From Diospyros lotus (Eukaryota > Streptophyta > Magnoliopsida > Ericales > Ebenaceae), in NCBI RefSeq assembly GCF_014633365.1, contig NC_068349.1:30022753-30086752 (forward strand): a stretch of DNA of 64,000 nucleotides. Reading direction: 5' to 3'. Shown one piece after another: positions 41,322 through 53,520 of the stretch (positions are counted from its first letter, which is position 1; the number at the start of each line of letters is the position of its first letter). Position numbers and translations under genes: made by a program. A model generated the notes under the pieces. It did no database searches, had not been told where the DNA came from, and worked only from the letters and a program-made list of their open reading frames with translations.

Positions 41322-44300
41322 TTATCTCACATTTTGTCGAGTCTTGATCATTCGTTTCAGAGTCGCAAGCCAGAAATTGCACTCATCCCAGTCACTAGTG
41401 GTAAGTTGCACCTATGCAAAGTCAGAACCAACAAAAGATCAAAGATAAATTCCACAAAAGAAAAAAAAAAAAAGAAAATGGAAAATTCCTGAGGTAGGTA
41501 AAGTGGCACCTGGATCTGGAGGGCAGTACTGAAATCACCCTTGTCCAGAGCCTGGCAAAGCTGAACAAGTTTTTCCCCGGCATTTTTTGATATGTCACCA
41601 CCATTAAGTTTGGCAAACAAGGCACCTATTTTCCTTGAATTGTCTTCTATTTCTCGCTTCTTAGCTGGATTTGCACGAGAACCTCCCAGTGCTTCAGATG
41701 TCTCATTAAAAAGTCTAGTCAAAGTTGCTATGACAGGCTTTTGCTGGGCTAGAGAACATAATCCATAAACAAGCAACATATATCAGAATTATTGCAACAA
41801 GGAGATTATGGGTTCAAACAAGTTTATGACATTAGCAGCCTTAAACAAATAGACAGACAAGTAAAAAATATACAATCAAAACAACGAGTAACAGGAAACT
41901 TCTGCAGGAAAAATAATTAAAAACAGAAAAGAAAAGGAAGAAATAAGCACAGATGATTTGCACTTCAAAGCCATTATTCAGTGTGAGTAGTAAGAATTAT
42001 GAAGCACTCCCATAATTTCTTTAATGTTTGGAATTACGATTTGCGGAAGAAAAAGAAACAGAAAACAAATGTCATTATGTGCACAGAAAAATGCATAGAT
42101 ATTACTTGTACCATTTTCTTCTCATTTTCCTTTCCATCCGAACATCCCTGATCCAAACACAGCCCAAAGGAAAATAACAGATGCTATCATACTAAACAAA
42201 AGGTCCCATAAACCTGTGATGCTGGTGTGTCTCCATGAAGTTGGCTGCCTTCAGAGTTATCCAACCATGTCCGTGCTTGAATTTAGCATACCTCAATGTT
42301 CAAGAGAGTTAAGACCATCATTTACATAGTCTAAATGATTTTGGAAACCTAGAAGTTCAAACCATTTTAAACCTTTCTCGGAAGCCGAGATTCTTTTCCA
42401 CACACTTCAGGTTTCAGACTTAAGTTTTCCAGAATTTTAGGGAACCAACCGCATTAACTACAGAAATATAGCAATGAAAGAAAACCATGGAGAATTTTAA
42501 AAACTCTCACGGGATTGAGCTATTGAATTTACAGTGAATAGTAATAGGAAAAGTGTCCTTGCCCCTTGCCTTGTTGACTGATGATAAAATTCAATTTCGA
42601 CTTCTGTACACAGAATAACAACTAAGCAGTTTATGTGACCACAAAAATCATCTTTACAGAAAATTAACATCAATCTCATTATCTTCTCTTCTTAATCTTC
42701 CATTTCTCTATTTTTGTGTCTGAATATGAAGATGGGAGGTACCTCTTGAAATTATCTTGGTTCTTATTTCATAAATTTAGCATGTTCCCTAGGTTTCATA
42801 CGCCAATACTGACAAAATTGAGTTTGACAACCATGAAAAAGGAACTAAAATCTGTAAAGACCAATCACAACCAAATCTGGAAATAAATAAAAAAGAAGTA
42901 AATAGGATTACCAGGAACTTTTGAAGTATCAGCTGTCTGTATTGTAGGTGGTGGAGCTGCAGGAGTTACAGCTGGTTGCATTTGTGCTGCCTGAGTAGGA
43001 CTTGATGGTTGCATTGAAGCCACCCCAGGTCTTTGAACTCCTGAATTTGTAATTGGCATATATCCCCTCGATGCTGAAGTTGGAGCCAAAACCTGAGGCA
43101 TCTTATGTCCAGGAACTGAACCTATCTGAGATAGGACATTACCAAGGGAACCCCCACCAGGAGATCCACCTTGATAACTAGGGTTGCCAGAACCCTGAAA
43201 CAAACATGAAGGAATAAATTTTATTTGACAATTGTTTCACTTAAATGAATTTTGTAAGAGAAAAGGTTAAACATATGCGTACTGGGTACAACTGAGAACC
43301 CAATGTGGGCTGTTGATATTGCTCTGCATTTCTCAACACAGGAGGAGTTGCAGGAATAAAAGGTTTCACTGTAGGTTGAGTGGTAATAGGCGGTTGAGCA
43401 ATGTTCATCTGACATGACAAGATAAAAGATCAAGAACTCTCAGCTGGATCAAACTTAGCAGCATGGTTTGCTTGGTAGCAGCTGACAGTCAGGAATAATG
43501 GTGATCTAATAGACAAACAACACAAATAAAAATAGAAAAGACGAAAGATAATCATGAACATGAAATTGAAGCATCAGTTCAAGGGTCAATAATGAGGCAT
43601 TCTGAATCAGGATCGTGGCATAATCACCCTAAAAGCCAGAAATGACAATAACTCAACTAGAGAATGCATTTAAGATGAACAGTTCATTAGCCTAAAAGAT
43701 CTTGTACAGTGTTTCATGCATTCTTCAATTTTCCCTTGCACACCGGTGCCCATCAGATATAATAAGGATACAGATAAGGATATGGATATCTGTCCAATAT
43801 GAATACCCAAATTGGAGCCTTGGGCCCTAATATTAAACTATATTTGAAGACCAAGAACATGCAGTGGGATTAAGGTTTGTGACGATGATCCTAAACAACA
43901 CACCCAGTCTTATCTCCCACTATGTGGAGTCAGCGGCTAGAATTCTAGCTTCCCAATTATTTCTATTTATGGTCTGATGTTCTGTAACAGCCCATATAAT
44001 TAATATCAGCCTAAGGGTCTCTCACTAAGTTTACTTAGTCTTCCTCTACCTTATTATGAATGACCTCATTTCTAATTTATCTGTTGTGATGATGATGCTA
44101 ATTGAAGAAAAAAAAATATGGTGGAAAGAAAGATTTGAAGGCTCTCAAATGGATTAACAGAGAGAGATCTCATTTTTGCTCTAAGTTACATTTAATTAAA
44201 CTTATATTTATTACATAGTAAAATTATCTTATCAAGAATATCATAAAAGAAATAAATTTTGATGCTCACGGGCTTAAGAAGGTCCAACGCGTGGATACAC

Positions 44301-44908
44301 ATCTATACATGTAAAACTGACAAAATACCCAAATCCAAGTAACATAGATCTAGGCCATACCTACAAGTTTCAAACCATTACACGTGGTGAAAGAACTAAG
44401 TTATAGCAGCACCGGCAAGCAAACATTATTGTCAATTATTACAACTCTGACTCATTTAGTATGAATAATTTTTTTACTTCCCAGGGTAACCAAAAGCAAT
44501 GACATAAATACCTGAGGAACTTGGGGTGCTTGGGATGGAACAAACATTTGAGGCTGTGAAGCTGGTTGATAAGGGGCAGAAGCACCATATCCTCTACCAT
44601 ATGAAGATGCAAATGACTGCTGATAGTTTTCACCGTAAGGACTGCCTGGAATGCTCTGCTGCAGTTGTGGTGCTGCTGTTTCCTGTGCAATAAATGGAAA
44701 ACCACCATAGAAGTGTCATTTATGATCAAAGAAGCAGTTAGACAGCTGGTGCAACAAAAATATCTCTTAATGAGACGATAAAGGTTAAGTACCTGGTAAT
44801 AATGCTGAGAAGCATCTACTGCACCATAACCAGATTTGTCAGCACCATATACAGGTCCTGTATGTGATTCTAAGTTTTCAAAAGTCATAGACTTGGGTAC
44901 TTGTTTAT
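41322..44908 (-). CDS. SEC31: SEC31 homologue, COPII outer-coat protein: last six exons (5' part not in view)
   Basis: Six exons on - join in frame with GT-AG introns: 44793-44908, 44512-44682, 43283-43408, 42912-43194, 41510-41748, 41322-41411, stop at 41324-41322. They encode about 340 residues. First comes the Pro/Gln-rich hinge ([51 protein letters not shown]). Then comes the conserved C-terminal helical domain ([66 protein letters not shown]). SEC31 forms the outer cage of COPII vesicles with SEC13 and stimulates SAR1 GTPase through SEC23. Plant homologues are about 1,100 residues, so the WD40 and SEC13-binding parts are missing. The first visible exon begins in phase, after an acceptor (GATGCTGCAG). 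No stop or frameshift is seen, so this part may still be expressed. Confidence 0.93.
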
Positions 44909-47567
44909 CTGCAGCATCATCAGTTCACATTAAAGTTACATAAACCCAACCTTTGTTTTGAACAGGCACTCGACTCCCCACAAAACATAAGGTGTTATCC
45001 ACAAAAAGTAGGAGTCACACAAAAAACGGAATAACTTGGATTATTTTCTACTAGACACCAATTATCCACCCAACCTTTCCAATCTCTATACCATAAGGCT
45101 CAAGACTTTAACAAAGATAAATAGAAAAAGAGAGATGGGGTCACCCTTTTGATGCCTCTGGAAGTACTGAAGAAACTCTTTCTGACCCATTAACCAAAAC
45201 TAAAAGTTTAACTGTAGTGATGCAAAAGCCAATCCGCTTGCACCACCTAGACACAAACCCCATCTTACTTAGTAGAAACAACAAATTAAGCCTTTATCCT
45301 ACTATGTGGGGCTGGGTACCTAAATTCTAGCTTGCCAATAATTTCAATCTATTGTCTTTTCTATATGTCCCTTAATAACTCAAATTTTACCCAAGTGTCT
45401 CCCACCAAGTTTTTCTTGGTTTACCTAAAAGGATTAAAATTCAATTAACATGCTCATAGTCTTTCAGCTTTCTCAATATCAACTATCAAGTTTATAGATA
45501 AGGCCATTGGATATGCTCTTCAACCCAGTATCTAGGCATTATTTTAATTACCAAAACAACATCAAGAATCTGTACCCACAAAGGCATTCTAGTTCTCAAA
45601 GATCAAAACCTCAATCACTTCCTTAAACCTAATCGGGAGGATATTAGAGGAGTTCTGTAAACACCACCCACTAAACTCATCATCATCAATTGCACCTTAT
45701 TCTAACAAAGTTAAGGCTAGTGACATAACCTTCAAGATGTCAAATGACTTCCAAAAATCATATTGACAATACAAATCCGTGTCCAAAAACAAATGTGGCA
45801 CAATTTTATGTCAGATGCCCATCCTAACCCAACCCTCTAGTGGGGAAATGATGAGAAAAAGTTCAGTTCCAACAACATCCTCATATGAAAAGTTTCAAGA
45901 GATAGTAGTGAACAAAGATAATCGATATGGTCGTGTTCCATCACAAAGTTGAAGTGGTTGTGTTCCACTAATGACAACCCCCCCCCCCCCGGCGCGGGGG
46001 CAGCGGCCAAAAAAGGGGGGAGGGGATATGAGTGGCACCCTTGAGGTTTAGGGTGCTTGTAGGGTACTGCCTTTGACATCTAAGAAAATATGACGACTGC
46101 CCACATGTAATACCATGTTGCACCCTACTGTTAACATACCATTGTCATATTTTCTAAATGCCCAAAGTACCCTCCTCTTTCTCTCTTTCTCTCTCTCTCT
46201 CTCTATCACACAAACACACATCTTTGCCACGAAATGAACGACAACTGCCATAGTCAACTCTCTCTCTTGCTCCATTTGGAGCCATTGGACAGGTTTCCCA
46301 TCGCAATGTGTTGCAGACATGGAAAACTCTAGTGTTATAGCAATGGGGAAACCCCATCGTGCCTCATCGTTGCAAAACCATGGCAATAGGGTTTCTCATT
46401 GTCGGTGATGGGGTCTCCCCATCGGCAATTTGTTGTACCAATAGGGAAACCCCATCAACACTAGTGATTGGGACCCAGCTAGGTCAATTTGACACCAACG
46501 AGAATGAGAAAATAAATAAAATGGAGGGAAAAAGAGAAAAATAGAGAGGATAGAGAAAGAGATGGTGGTTGCAACAGTGAATGCCTTCTCTAGCGTCAAT
46601 AATAGTAGTAGTGGCTGTAGGTCCATTCCCCTTTCTCCCTTATGCTCTCTCTCACCCCCACCCAATTGGCTTCATCTCTAACTTCCAATTGGAACCTAAT
46701 AATCTGGGTAGGGTTCTAGAGCAGTGGAAATTGAACCCAACCTCATTGCCTTCTCCAATGATTGTGTGCTCTTACGATGATGACAGGCTCTCCGTGGGTC
46801 TCACCTCAACCACCTTTCTCTCACTTCAAAGGTGGCTCCACAACACAATTGGACCAACATCATTTTCAACCTTTCAGAACCACAGTAATGGTTCTCTCTC
46901 TCCAGATCTTCAGTGAGTCTCTTGTGTTCAACAAGGTGGTGGAAGGATTGGTCTTTGGTGGCTTGTTTTGTCGGACATTGTGAACTAACCATCTTTCCTA
47001 CTCCCAACAGTTGGCCACCATTGGCGTTTTCTTTCTTTTTATTTTAATTTTTTCCCTAAAATTAAAGGAGAGAAAAGAGACAAAGATAGCACAGAGGAGA
47101 GAGATGGAAGGGTAAAAAAGGATGCATTCAAGCTTTTTCCAAAAATCCATGCTAAAAGAGAACAAAATAGCATCTATTAAAATTCATTTTCAATGATTAA
47201 GTCAAGATTAAGAAAGTCATTTTCATCATTAGAGTTATAGTTCTCATTATATTCCTCATCAATGCCATCTAATTGATTTCTTCAACCAAAAATGGTCCTG
47301 AACTAGAAGTTGAAGGATGTGTTCAAGTTGCTACATTGCCTGCTTTGCTTCTAATATTAAATCTAGACTCTTCAATTCTAGCTATATTGACATGTCAAAA
47401 AATTATGACCAAATATTGAACTAAATCATTCTCTATATTTATATAATAGATGGGTATGTTTAGGTGCATTAGGGTACACAGTACCAACTCTTTTTTTTTT
47501 TTTATTGTAAAACAATAAAAAATAATAAATTAAGGAAAAATTACCAAAACAAATCTAGACCTTTGAC
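44909..47567. other. Upstream of the visible SEC31 exons: intron or intergenic, no exon found
   Basis: I looked on - for further SEC31 exons and found none. Features seen are a C13 run followed by GGCGCGGGGG (45978-45999), a CT repeat (46173-46206), a 12-bp perfect inverted repeat AGAAAATATGAC/GTCATATTTTCT (46083-46094 and 46144-46155), and several copies of a GGGAAACCCCATC-like motif between 46300 and 46470. Open stretches here are low-complexity. Confidence 0.5.
46083..46155. repeat. Short perfect inverted repeat
   Basis: AGAAAATATGAC and its exact reverse complement are separated by 49 bases, giving a 12-bp stem. There is no T-run or known terminator logic in this eukaryotic context; it may be the core of a small palindromic element. 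Confidence 0.7.
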
Positions 47568-48624
47568 TAGGGGAGAGAAAAAATTTGGTTTAGCCGAACT
47601 AGTCAGTTCGATTCAGTTCAGTTAATTTTTCTCAAAAGTTCAATTTTCGATTCGATTCGATTTTTTGTTTGAAATAATCGAATTAACCAAACTAACCGAA
47701 ATTATAAAATAACATCATTTTGGGTGCAATATAAAAGAAAAACAGACATAATGGAAGGACCGAACTTATGCTTCAATCCTTCTGCCTTAGCCCTCGCTCG
47801 AACCCTTTCCCTTCCCCTTTGTCTCCGACTCTCTGGCAATCCCATCGCTCCCTCTGATGCTGACGCCAACACTTCTCTACCTTCAATGCCAACAGTGGCT
47901 AGCTCTGTTCCCATCATCCATCGCTACCAACATCTCTCTCTCCCTCCGATTTGCACCACCGTGCTTACCCGTCGATGCCACCTCAGCAGCCACCATTGCC
48001 TCAAACCACCTCAGTTTGCTTCAAATATTCACAGCATATGGGCTTGGTCCCCTTCGATAAGTTTTCTAACAACTTTTTTGTGGGTGGGTATTCTACATTA
48101 AAACCTAGATCTACAAAAATTCAACAATTAGATCATTTTGATTTTTGGGTATCTAGGTCATCGAGCCAAGGCGAATCTGATGGTCAATTCCAATGGTTAG
48201 AATCCGCGGTGGATGGTGGATGGCAACATTTTTCTAGAAACAAGTTTTGAGTCTTTTGACAAAAAATTAATTGTTAGATCTACAAAAAATCAAAGTTGGA
48301 TCAAACTCATTTTTGGATATATGAACCAATGCGGTTGGGGGAATCTGATGATCGGTTCTAATCATTGGAATCACTAGTCGACTAGGTAGTCGGTAGCAAT
48401 AGTAAGGCCAAAAATTAGTTCAATCTGTTCAGTTATTTTTTAGTTTGTTCGATTTATTCGGTCGGCTTGATTTTTACAAATTTTGTTTGGCTTTTTTCAA
48501 TTTTAGGTTAGTTTGGTTTTGGGTTTGTTCGGTCGGTTGGCTCGGTTTTGTACAACGATTCGATTTTTTCAGTTATTGAATTTCGATTGGTTCGATAACC
48601 GAATCGATTGTTTGCACACCCCTA
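47568..48624. mobile_element. Non-autonomous hAT-type element with perfect 8-bp target duplication
   Basis: The ends are TAGGGGAGAG and CACACCCCTA, inverted copies with two differences. CCTTTGAC is present on both sides (47560-47567 and 48625-48632). An 8-bp duplication with YAGGG-type ends is diagnostic of hAT elements. Subterminal regions are full of TTCGGTT, GATTCGAT and AACCGAA motifs on both sides, a known pattern of such plant elements. The middle (47730-48250) is less AT-rich and has a 125-codon open stretch with no transposase motif. Confidence 0.9.
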
Positions 48625-49343
48625 CCTTTGACCCATGCATCAATTATATAATGAACTTAAAAAAACTAAAAAATATACCCAAACTTTCAAATGTGTATAA
48701 ATTTTATAACACTGTTAGATAAAACTAATGGCGACAACATTCAATAAACCTCGAGTTTGCTCAATTGACCAAACAACGCTAGATTGGTCTTCTTACCTAT
48801 TCTTGCTTGTTCCCAACTATTAAAATTATTTTCTTATGTCATTAGGCTCAATGTGTTTTATTTACACACACAATGTGTATACATATATATATATACATAT
48901 AAATATGCACACACACATATATAATAGGTATATATATACGTAGAATATGTACTTATACAAAATTCTAGTATGATATTTCGTCTATTACATTTTGTTTACT
49001 TTCATGATGATATTTAAAGACAATCATATTGATACAACTAGCAAACAACTACGGCACTAAATACTGAAATTTCAAAGATTAAGTAGTTTGTTTCAACATT
49101 TTATCAGTCTAACAAGTTAAAGAGTTTGATAATCTACACTACTTTGAACTAGGAAAATAATATTTTTACGTAATTTTTGTACAAAACATGTCATTAGAAT
49201 GATGTAGCGATGCTATTTTTACAATTATGATCTACTTTAATTAGTAGGTTTTTTTTCTATTACCTATGAGGAATATCATTCAATATGAGAATTTTGTACA
49301 AAATTTTGTTTATATAACATTACTACGCATGTTATCCGAAAAA
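48625..49343. other. AT-rich spacer with TA/CA microsatellite
   Basis: The stretch 48864-48945 is a mixture of TA and CA dinucleotide repeats. The rest shows no exon, RNA or element end. Confidence 0.55.
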
Positions 49344-49647
49344 TGAATAGGAGAAATATGAATATTCTTCCTCACTTTCCATTAATCTGTAGGGAGAATT
49401 ATATATACAAAAAATATCCTAAGAACTCTCCTAAATTACAGGAATAGATTACAACAAATTTAAATACACTATATTACAAAGAATTTGAACTTGGATTCCC
49501 TCATCTGTTTTCAAGACTGCTTCATCCTTTCTTTCCTTTATCCTCTTAGTTTGAATTGTTCCGATCTTTTCTCATAACAATCTTATCTCCTTATCTACTG
49601 GTTCACAACTTTGAATCAATCTTTCTTTTCTTTTATCTTCTCCAATA
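49344..49647 (-). repeat. 3' LTR of Copia-E
   Basis: On - it starts TATTGGAGAAG directly after GAGGGGGAG. The expected start is TGTTGG, so one transition has damaged the end. An AT-rich region with TATATATAA-like sequence is near 49399-49410. The distal end is approximate. Confidence 0.6.
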
Positions 49648-49679
49648 CTCCCCCTCAAGTTGGTGAATAGATATCTATC

Positions 49680-50046
49680 ATGTCTAACTTGCCTCTAATT
49701 GATTCAAAACCTTGTTTCTGCATTGCCTTAGTCATGATGTTGCTTCTTGAAACTTCATAGGAACATAAGAAAGGCTCATGTCTCCACTCTTGATCTCTTG
49801 TTTGACAAAGTATTGGTTAATTCTAACATGTTTCATCCGGTCATGTTGCACTGGATTATTTACAATACTTATTGCTGACTTATAGTCTCTATAGAGTTGT
49901 TTTGGAGAGGATATGGGTATGTTTAAATCCTTCATCAATTTTTCTAACCAAATAACCTCACATATGCCTTGAACAATGGTTCTATACTCTGCTTCTGCAC
50001 TGCTACGAGCCACTATCGGTTGCTTCTTGCTTCTCCATGTAACCAA
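49680..50046 (-). pseudogene. Copia-E RNase H
   Basis: The frame shows VTWRSKKQPIVARSSAEAEY, SPKQLYRDYKSAISI and NPVQHDRMKHVRI, ending in V-P-M-K-F-Q-E-A. The usual C-D-N-K box reads R-D-Y-K, so the Asp is kept but its neighbours are changed. The next part upstream carries stops. Confidence 0.88.
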
Positions 50047-50229
50047 GTTCCCCCATAATTTAATAATATCCTGATGTAGCTATGCTATCCTCAATGGATC
50101 CAGCCCAATCTGCATCTACATATCCACTAATGCCCCTATCTTGGCTCTTCCTAAACATCAATCATTTCCCAAGTGTTCCCTTGAGATACCTAAGCTTTTG
50201 TAGGTGAGTGCATGAATTGACTAACGATA

Positions 50230-51065
50230 CTTACAACATATGCAATGTCAGGACGAGTGAGAGATAAGTAGATTAGTTTTCCAACTAGGTGTTGATATCT
50301 TCCCTTATCCACTTGGTATTCACCTCTGCTATCTTCTTTATTCTTCTAATTGGGTTCTAGAGGAGTATTGGTAGGTTTACACCCAAGTTTGCTCATTTCC
50401 TTTAGCAAATCTAATGTGTACTTCCTTTGGGATACGAAAATTCCTTCTTTACTTTCAACCACTTCCATTCTAAGGAAATATCTCAACTCACCCAAGTCTT
50501 TCACTTCAAATACATTCCTTAGTTGCTTCTTGAGATTCTCAACTTCTTGGTTGTTATCCCATGTGATGATAAGATCATCCACATACGTAATTAGGATTGT
50601 TCTTCTTCCATCTGCTTCAAGTTTTATGAATAAGGTATGGTTTTCTTACCCTTGCTTGTATCCAAGCTTGTTTAGAGTATCACTAAACCTTTTGAACCAT
50701 GCCCTAGGGGACTGCTTAAGGCCATATAGTTACTTCTTTAGTCTACATACCTTTCCCCTTGTATCCTCCGTCTCAAAGCCAAGTGGTATCCTCGTATAAA
50801 TCTCTTCTTCTAGTTCACCGTTCAAGAAAGCATTCTTGATATCCAACTAGTGTAATTTCCAATCTAGATTGACAGCCAATTAAAGTAGCACCCAGATAGA
50901 ATTTAGCTTGGCTACCAGGGCAAAAGTTCCCTCGTAGTCGAGTCCTTGAGTTTGTGTGAACCCTTGGAGTCTAGCCTTGTACCTGTCAATGCTCCCATTT
51001 GACTTGTACTTCATGGTAAATACTGACTTGCTACCCACAATTCTTTTTCCATCAAGTAGTCTCAC
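50230..51065 (-). pseudogene. Copia-E reverse transcriptase
   Basis: The N-terminal frame (50880-51065) has VFTMKYKSNGSIDRYKARLQ and GLDYEGTFALVAKLNS. The C-terminal frame (50346-50582) opens with M-D-D-L-I-I-T, in which the catalytic Y-V-D-D survives as V-D-D-ish sequence, then VKDLGELRYFLRMEV and VSQRKYTLDLLKEMSKLGCK. The middle (50600-50880), with L-Y-G-L-K-Q-S-P-R, is interrupted by stops. Confidence 0.88.
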
Positions 51066-51133
51066 AATCTACCAAGTGCCATTGGTTTCTAAAGCCTGCA
51101 TCTCTTCCATAATAGCTGTTTCCATGTTTCATC

Positions 51134-52400
51134 CTATAATGCATGATATATATCTCTAGGGATTACAATATCATCAATGTTGACAATAAAAGCCCTGAAC
51201 TGAGGAGATAGGTGTGAATACCCCAAATAATTGGAAATAGGGTGTTTGGTGCATGATCTCACCCCTTTCCTTAGTGCTATTGGGATATCTAGGTCATCAA
51301 ATCCTTTAGATTCCAACCTTTCCACAACACCAACATCTTCCATAGCACCAAGATCTGGACTTATCTCTGGATTAAACAATGGGACTAGCTGAGGATCACG
51401 AGGCCTTCTGGAATAAACCAATGGTGGTTTGTCAGAAGCCTAATAATCCTGAATCTAGGTGTTTTGATCTCCCCCTTGATAGCTTTGGGTAGAAACAGGG
51501 GCTGGGACTAGTTCAAGAATAGGTTTAGTAGCAGGTAGGGAAGTAGGAGCAGAGGTAGGAGGTGAACAAGCAGGAAGAGATATGGTGGTGTCCTAATATT
51601 GCTCTGTACTAGGCGTGCCCCCTTGCAGAGGAATATGGGAAAAAAATGGTTGATGCTCTAGAAAAGAGACATCACAAGACAAAAGAAAGTGTTAGGTAGT
51701 AGGTCTATAGCACTTACATCCTTGTTGAGTAGAAGAATAGCCAACAAATATGCATTTGAGAGCTTTAGGTTTAAGCTTGGATTGAGTAGGTTGGTACTTG
51801 TGTACAAAGACAGTTCATTCAAAAACCTTCAAGGAAAGGGAATTCAGTGCTCAGGTATGATGAGGATAGAAGTCAAGAAAAACACTTAAGGGAGTGAACA
51901 TGATAGCCCTAGCAATCTCAAGAAGATGATGATTTTTCCTTTCTGCCACCCTATTTTGTTAAGGATTGTAAGGGCATGAGTTTTGGTGAATGATACCATG
52001 CTTAGTTAGATAATGGTTGAAGTCATTGGAAAAATATTCCCGACCATTGCCTGAACATAACACATGGATGGGGGATTAACATTTTTTACCATTTGATGAA
52101 ACCTTTTGAAGACAATATAGGCTTCAAATTTGTCTTTGATTAAGAACACCCAATTAACTCTTGTATGGTCATCTATGAATGTGATGAACTAACGAGTGTT
52201 AGTTAAATTGGGAGTCCTTGATGGTTTATGAATGTCACTATGGACCAGATAAAATGGTTTTAAAGGCTTATAGACATGAGTTGGATGTGAACTTTTGATT
52301 TATTTAGTGAGGATACATTGTTCACAATGAAAAGTATGGCTCTTTTTATTAACGAAAAGATAACGATACAAAACTCTAAGATACTTAAAGCTAGGATGCC
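51134..52400 (-). pseudogene. Copia-E integrase and linker remnants
   Basis: The linker frame (51134-51421) has DIPIALRKGVRSCTKHPISN, a conserved block ahead of RT also present in Copia-B (DIPIAWRKGVRSCTKYPISN). Between 51700 and 52400 integrase is readable only piecewise through stops, including K-F-E-A-Y and the zinc-module region near 52310-52400. Confidence 0.8.
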
Positions 52401-53092
52401 CTAAAACATGATTTCAGACTCTGAAATAGTAGACAAGGATGATCGAATGTGTGACCTAGATCTGAGAGAATGACCAAGCATTGAAATATGATAGAGACCT
52501 GCTTTCTCCTCAGCATTGCCAATCATCTTCCCCGAAAATAGGTCTTGAAATTCACAATAAGACAGAAAAAATGTGACCAAACAACTCCTTTCTCTAATTA
52601 GTTTGCTTACTAATAACATGTTACATTTTAAATCAAGCACATATAGTACTGATTTTAGGATTAAGCCTGCCACAAAAGCTATTCCTTTTCTTTGAGCCAT
52701 AGATGTTGTACCATCAACCATGGAAATAGTTATACCCTGATTATAGGGTTCATAATCTAATAACACTTTAAGTGAATCGGTCATGTGATCCAAAGCACCT
52801 ACATCCATTATCCAATAGTTTGTAGATAATTTATCAAAGATTAAGGAGTATCTAGATGTACCTTGTTTGGCCAGAGATACTACCGGATTAGGATTATCTG
52901 TAGCCTCAAATTTAATCCCTTGGTCTGGCTCAACAACTACTGTAACACTTCCAACTGATCTGCTGATAAAGATTAGTTGGTTTTCTAGCTTTGGCCTCTA
53001 CCACATAGGAAAATTGATTTCCCTTCCTCTGGTTCTTTGGCTTCCAATTCGCTAGTTTTTCATGAATTTTCCAGCATGTCTCCCTTGTATGG
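52401..53092 (-). pseudogene. Copia-E protease and gag end
   Basis: Protease frame: M-D-V-G-A-L-D-H-M-T, where the active-site D-S-G is D-V-G, followed by SVLYVLDLKCNMLLVSKLI and FSGKMIGNAEEKAGLYHI. Upstream, 52990-53092 encodes HHTRETCWKIHEKLANWKPK, the second half of the gag zinc knuckle, where Copia-B has inserted. Confidence 0.88.
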
Positions 53093-53454
53093 TGTTGAAG
53101 AAAAATTCTGGTTGAATAAGAGCAGATTGGAATCCCAGTTGAATGATGATAAGAGCAGTTTGGAATATGTGATAAGATGATAAGAAGAGGTTGAAATTAA
53201 AAGGCCACGAAGATAAGGAAAGGATAAGAAGTTACAATTGTTCCATAAAGATAGGAGGAAACTACCTTTCAAGTTTAAATCCTATCATATCTATTGTTGT
53301 ACTGTATTTTAAATTTGATTTTGAATTCCTATATTCTAGGAGCAAGCTCATGTATATATATCTTGTAGGCGATCAAATACAAGTGTGATTGAATTCATTT
53401 CTGCTCACCCCCGTCTCGCTTAAGCCCTTTCTACCTGAGTATCTTAATTGTTCA
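53093..53454 (+). repeat. 5' LTR of Copia-B
   Basis: It starts TGTTGAAGAAAAATTC within Copia-E gag and ends TTAATTGTTCA just before the PBS. It has a TATA-like TATATATATC near 53350. The partner LTR is outside the window. Confidence 0.85.
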
Positions 53455-53467
53455 TGGTATCAAGGTC
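53455..53467 (+). other. Primer-binding site of Copia-B
   Basis: TGGTATCAAGGTC resembles the initiator Met tRNA site TGGTATCAGAGC with one extra A and a change, and sits directly after the LTR. Confidence 0.75.
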
Positions 53468-53520
53468 ACCAATCCAGTGACTACATACCTTAATTTTCTT
53501 CCCCAAACAGCCATTCCAAG

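Larger units (their letters stand above)
49344..53092 (-). mobile_element. Copia-E: degenerate Ty1/copia element, 5' side cut off by Copia-B
   Basis: On - the order is gag zinc-knuckle end (about 53092-52990), protease, integrase remnants, RT, RNase H, polypurine tract GAGGGGGAG and LTR. The 5' end is missing: the element is interrupted at 53093 within gag by the Copia-B LTR. Its missing 5' part would be expected beyond the right end of Copia-B, outside this window. It is closely related in protein motifs to Copia-A and Copia-B. Confidence 0.9.

Noticed and set aside
41422..41625. Second - open frame of 67 codons over SEC31 exon
   Set aside because: It is a shifted reading of the conserved SEC31 C-terminal exon, which joins correctly to its neighbours in the other frame.
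46083..46155. 12-bp stem with a 49-base loop as a transcription terminator
   Set aside because: Intrinsic terminators of this type are bacterial; the context is a plant nuclear genome, so it is listed as an inverted repeat only.
45837..46386. Overlapping - open frames with Arg/Glu repeats
   Set aside because: They are translations of a CT microsatellite and the C/G run; composition is repetitive and frames overlap.
47724..48101. 125-codon frame inside the hAT-type element as a transposase
   Set aside because: No hAT dimerisation or catalytic motif is visible; it is Ser/Pro/Leu-rich and too short. The element is called non-autonomous.
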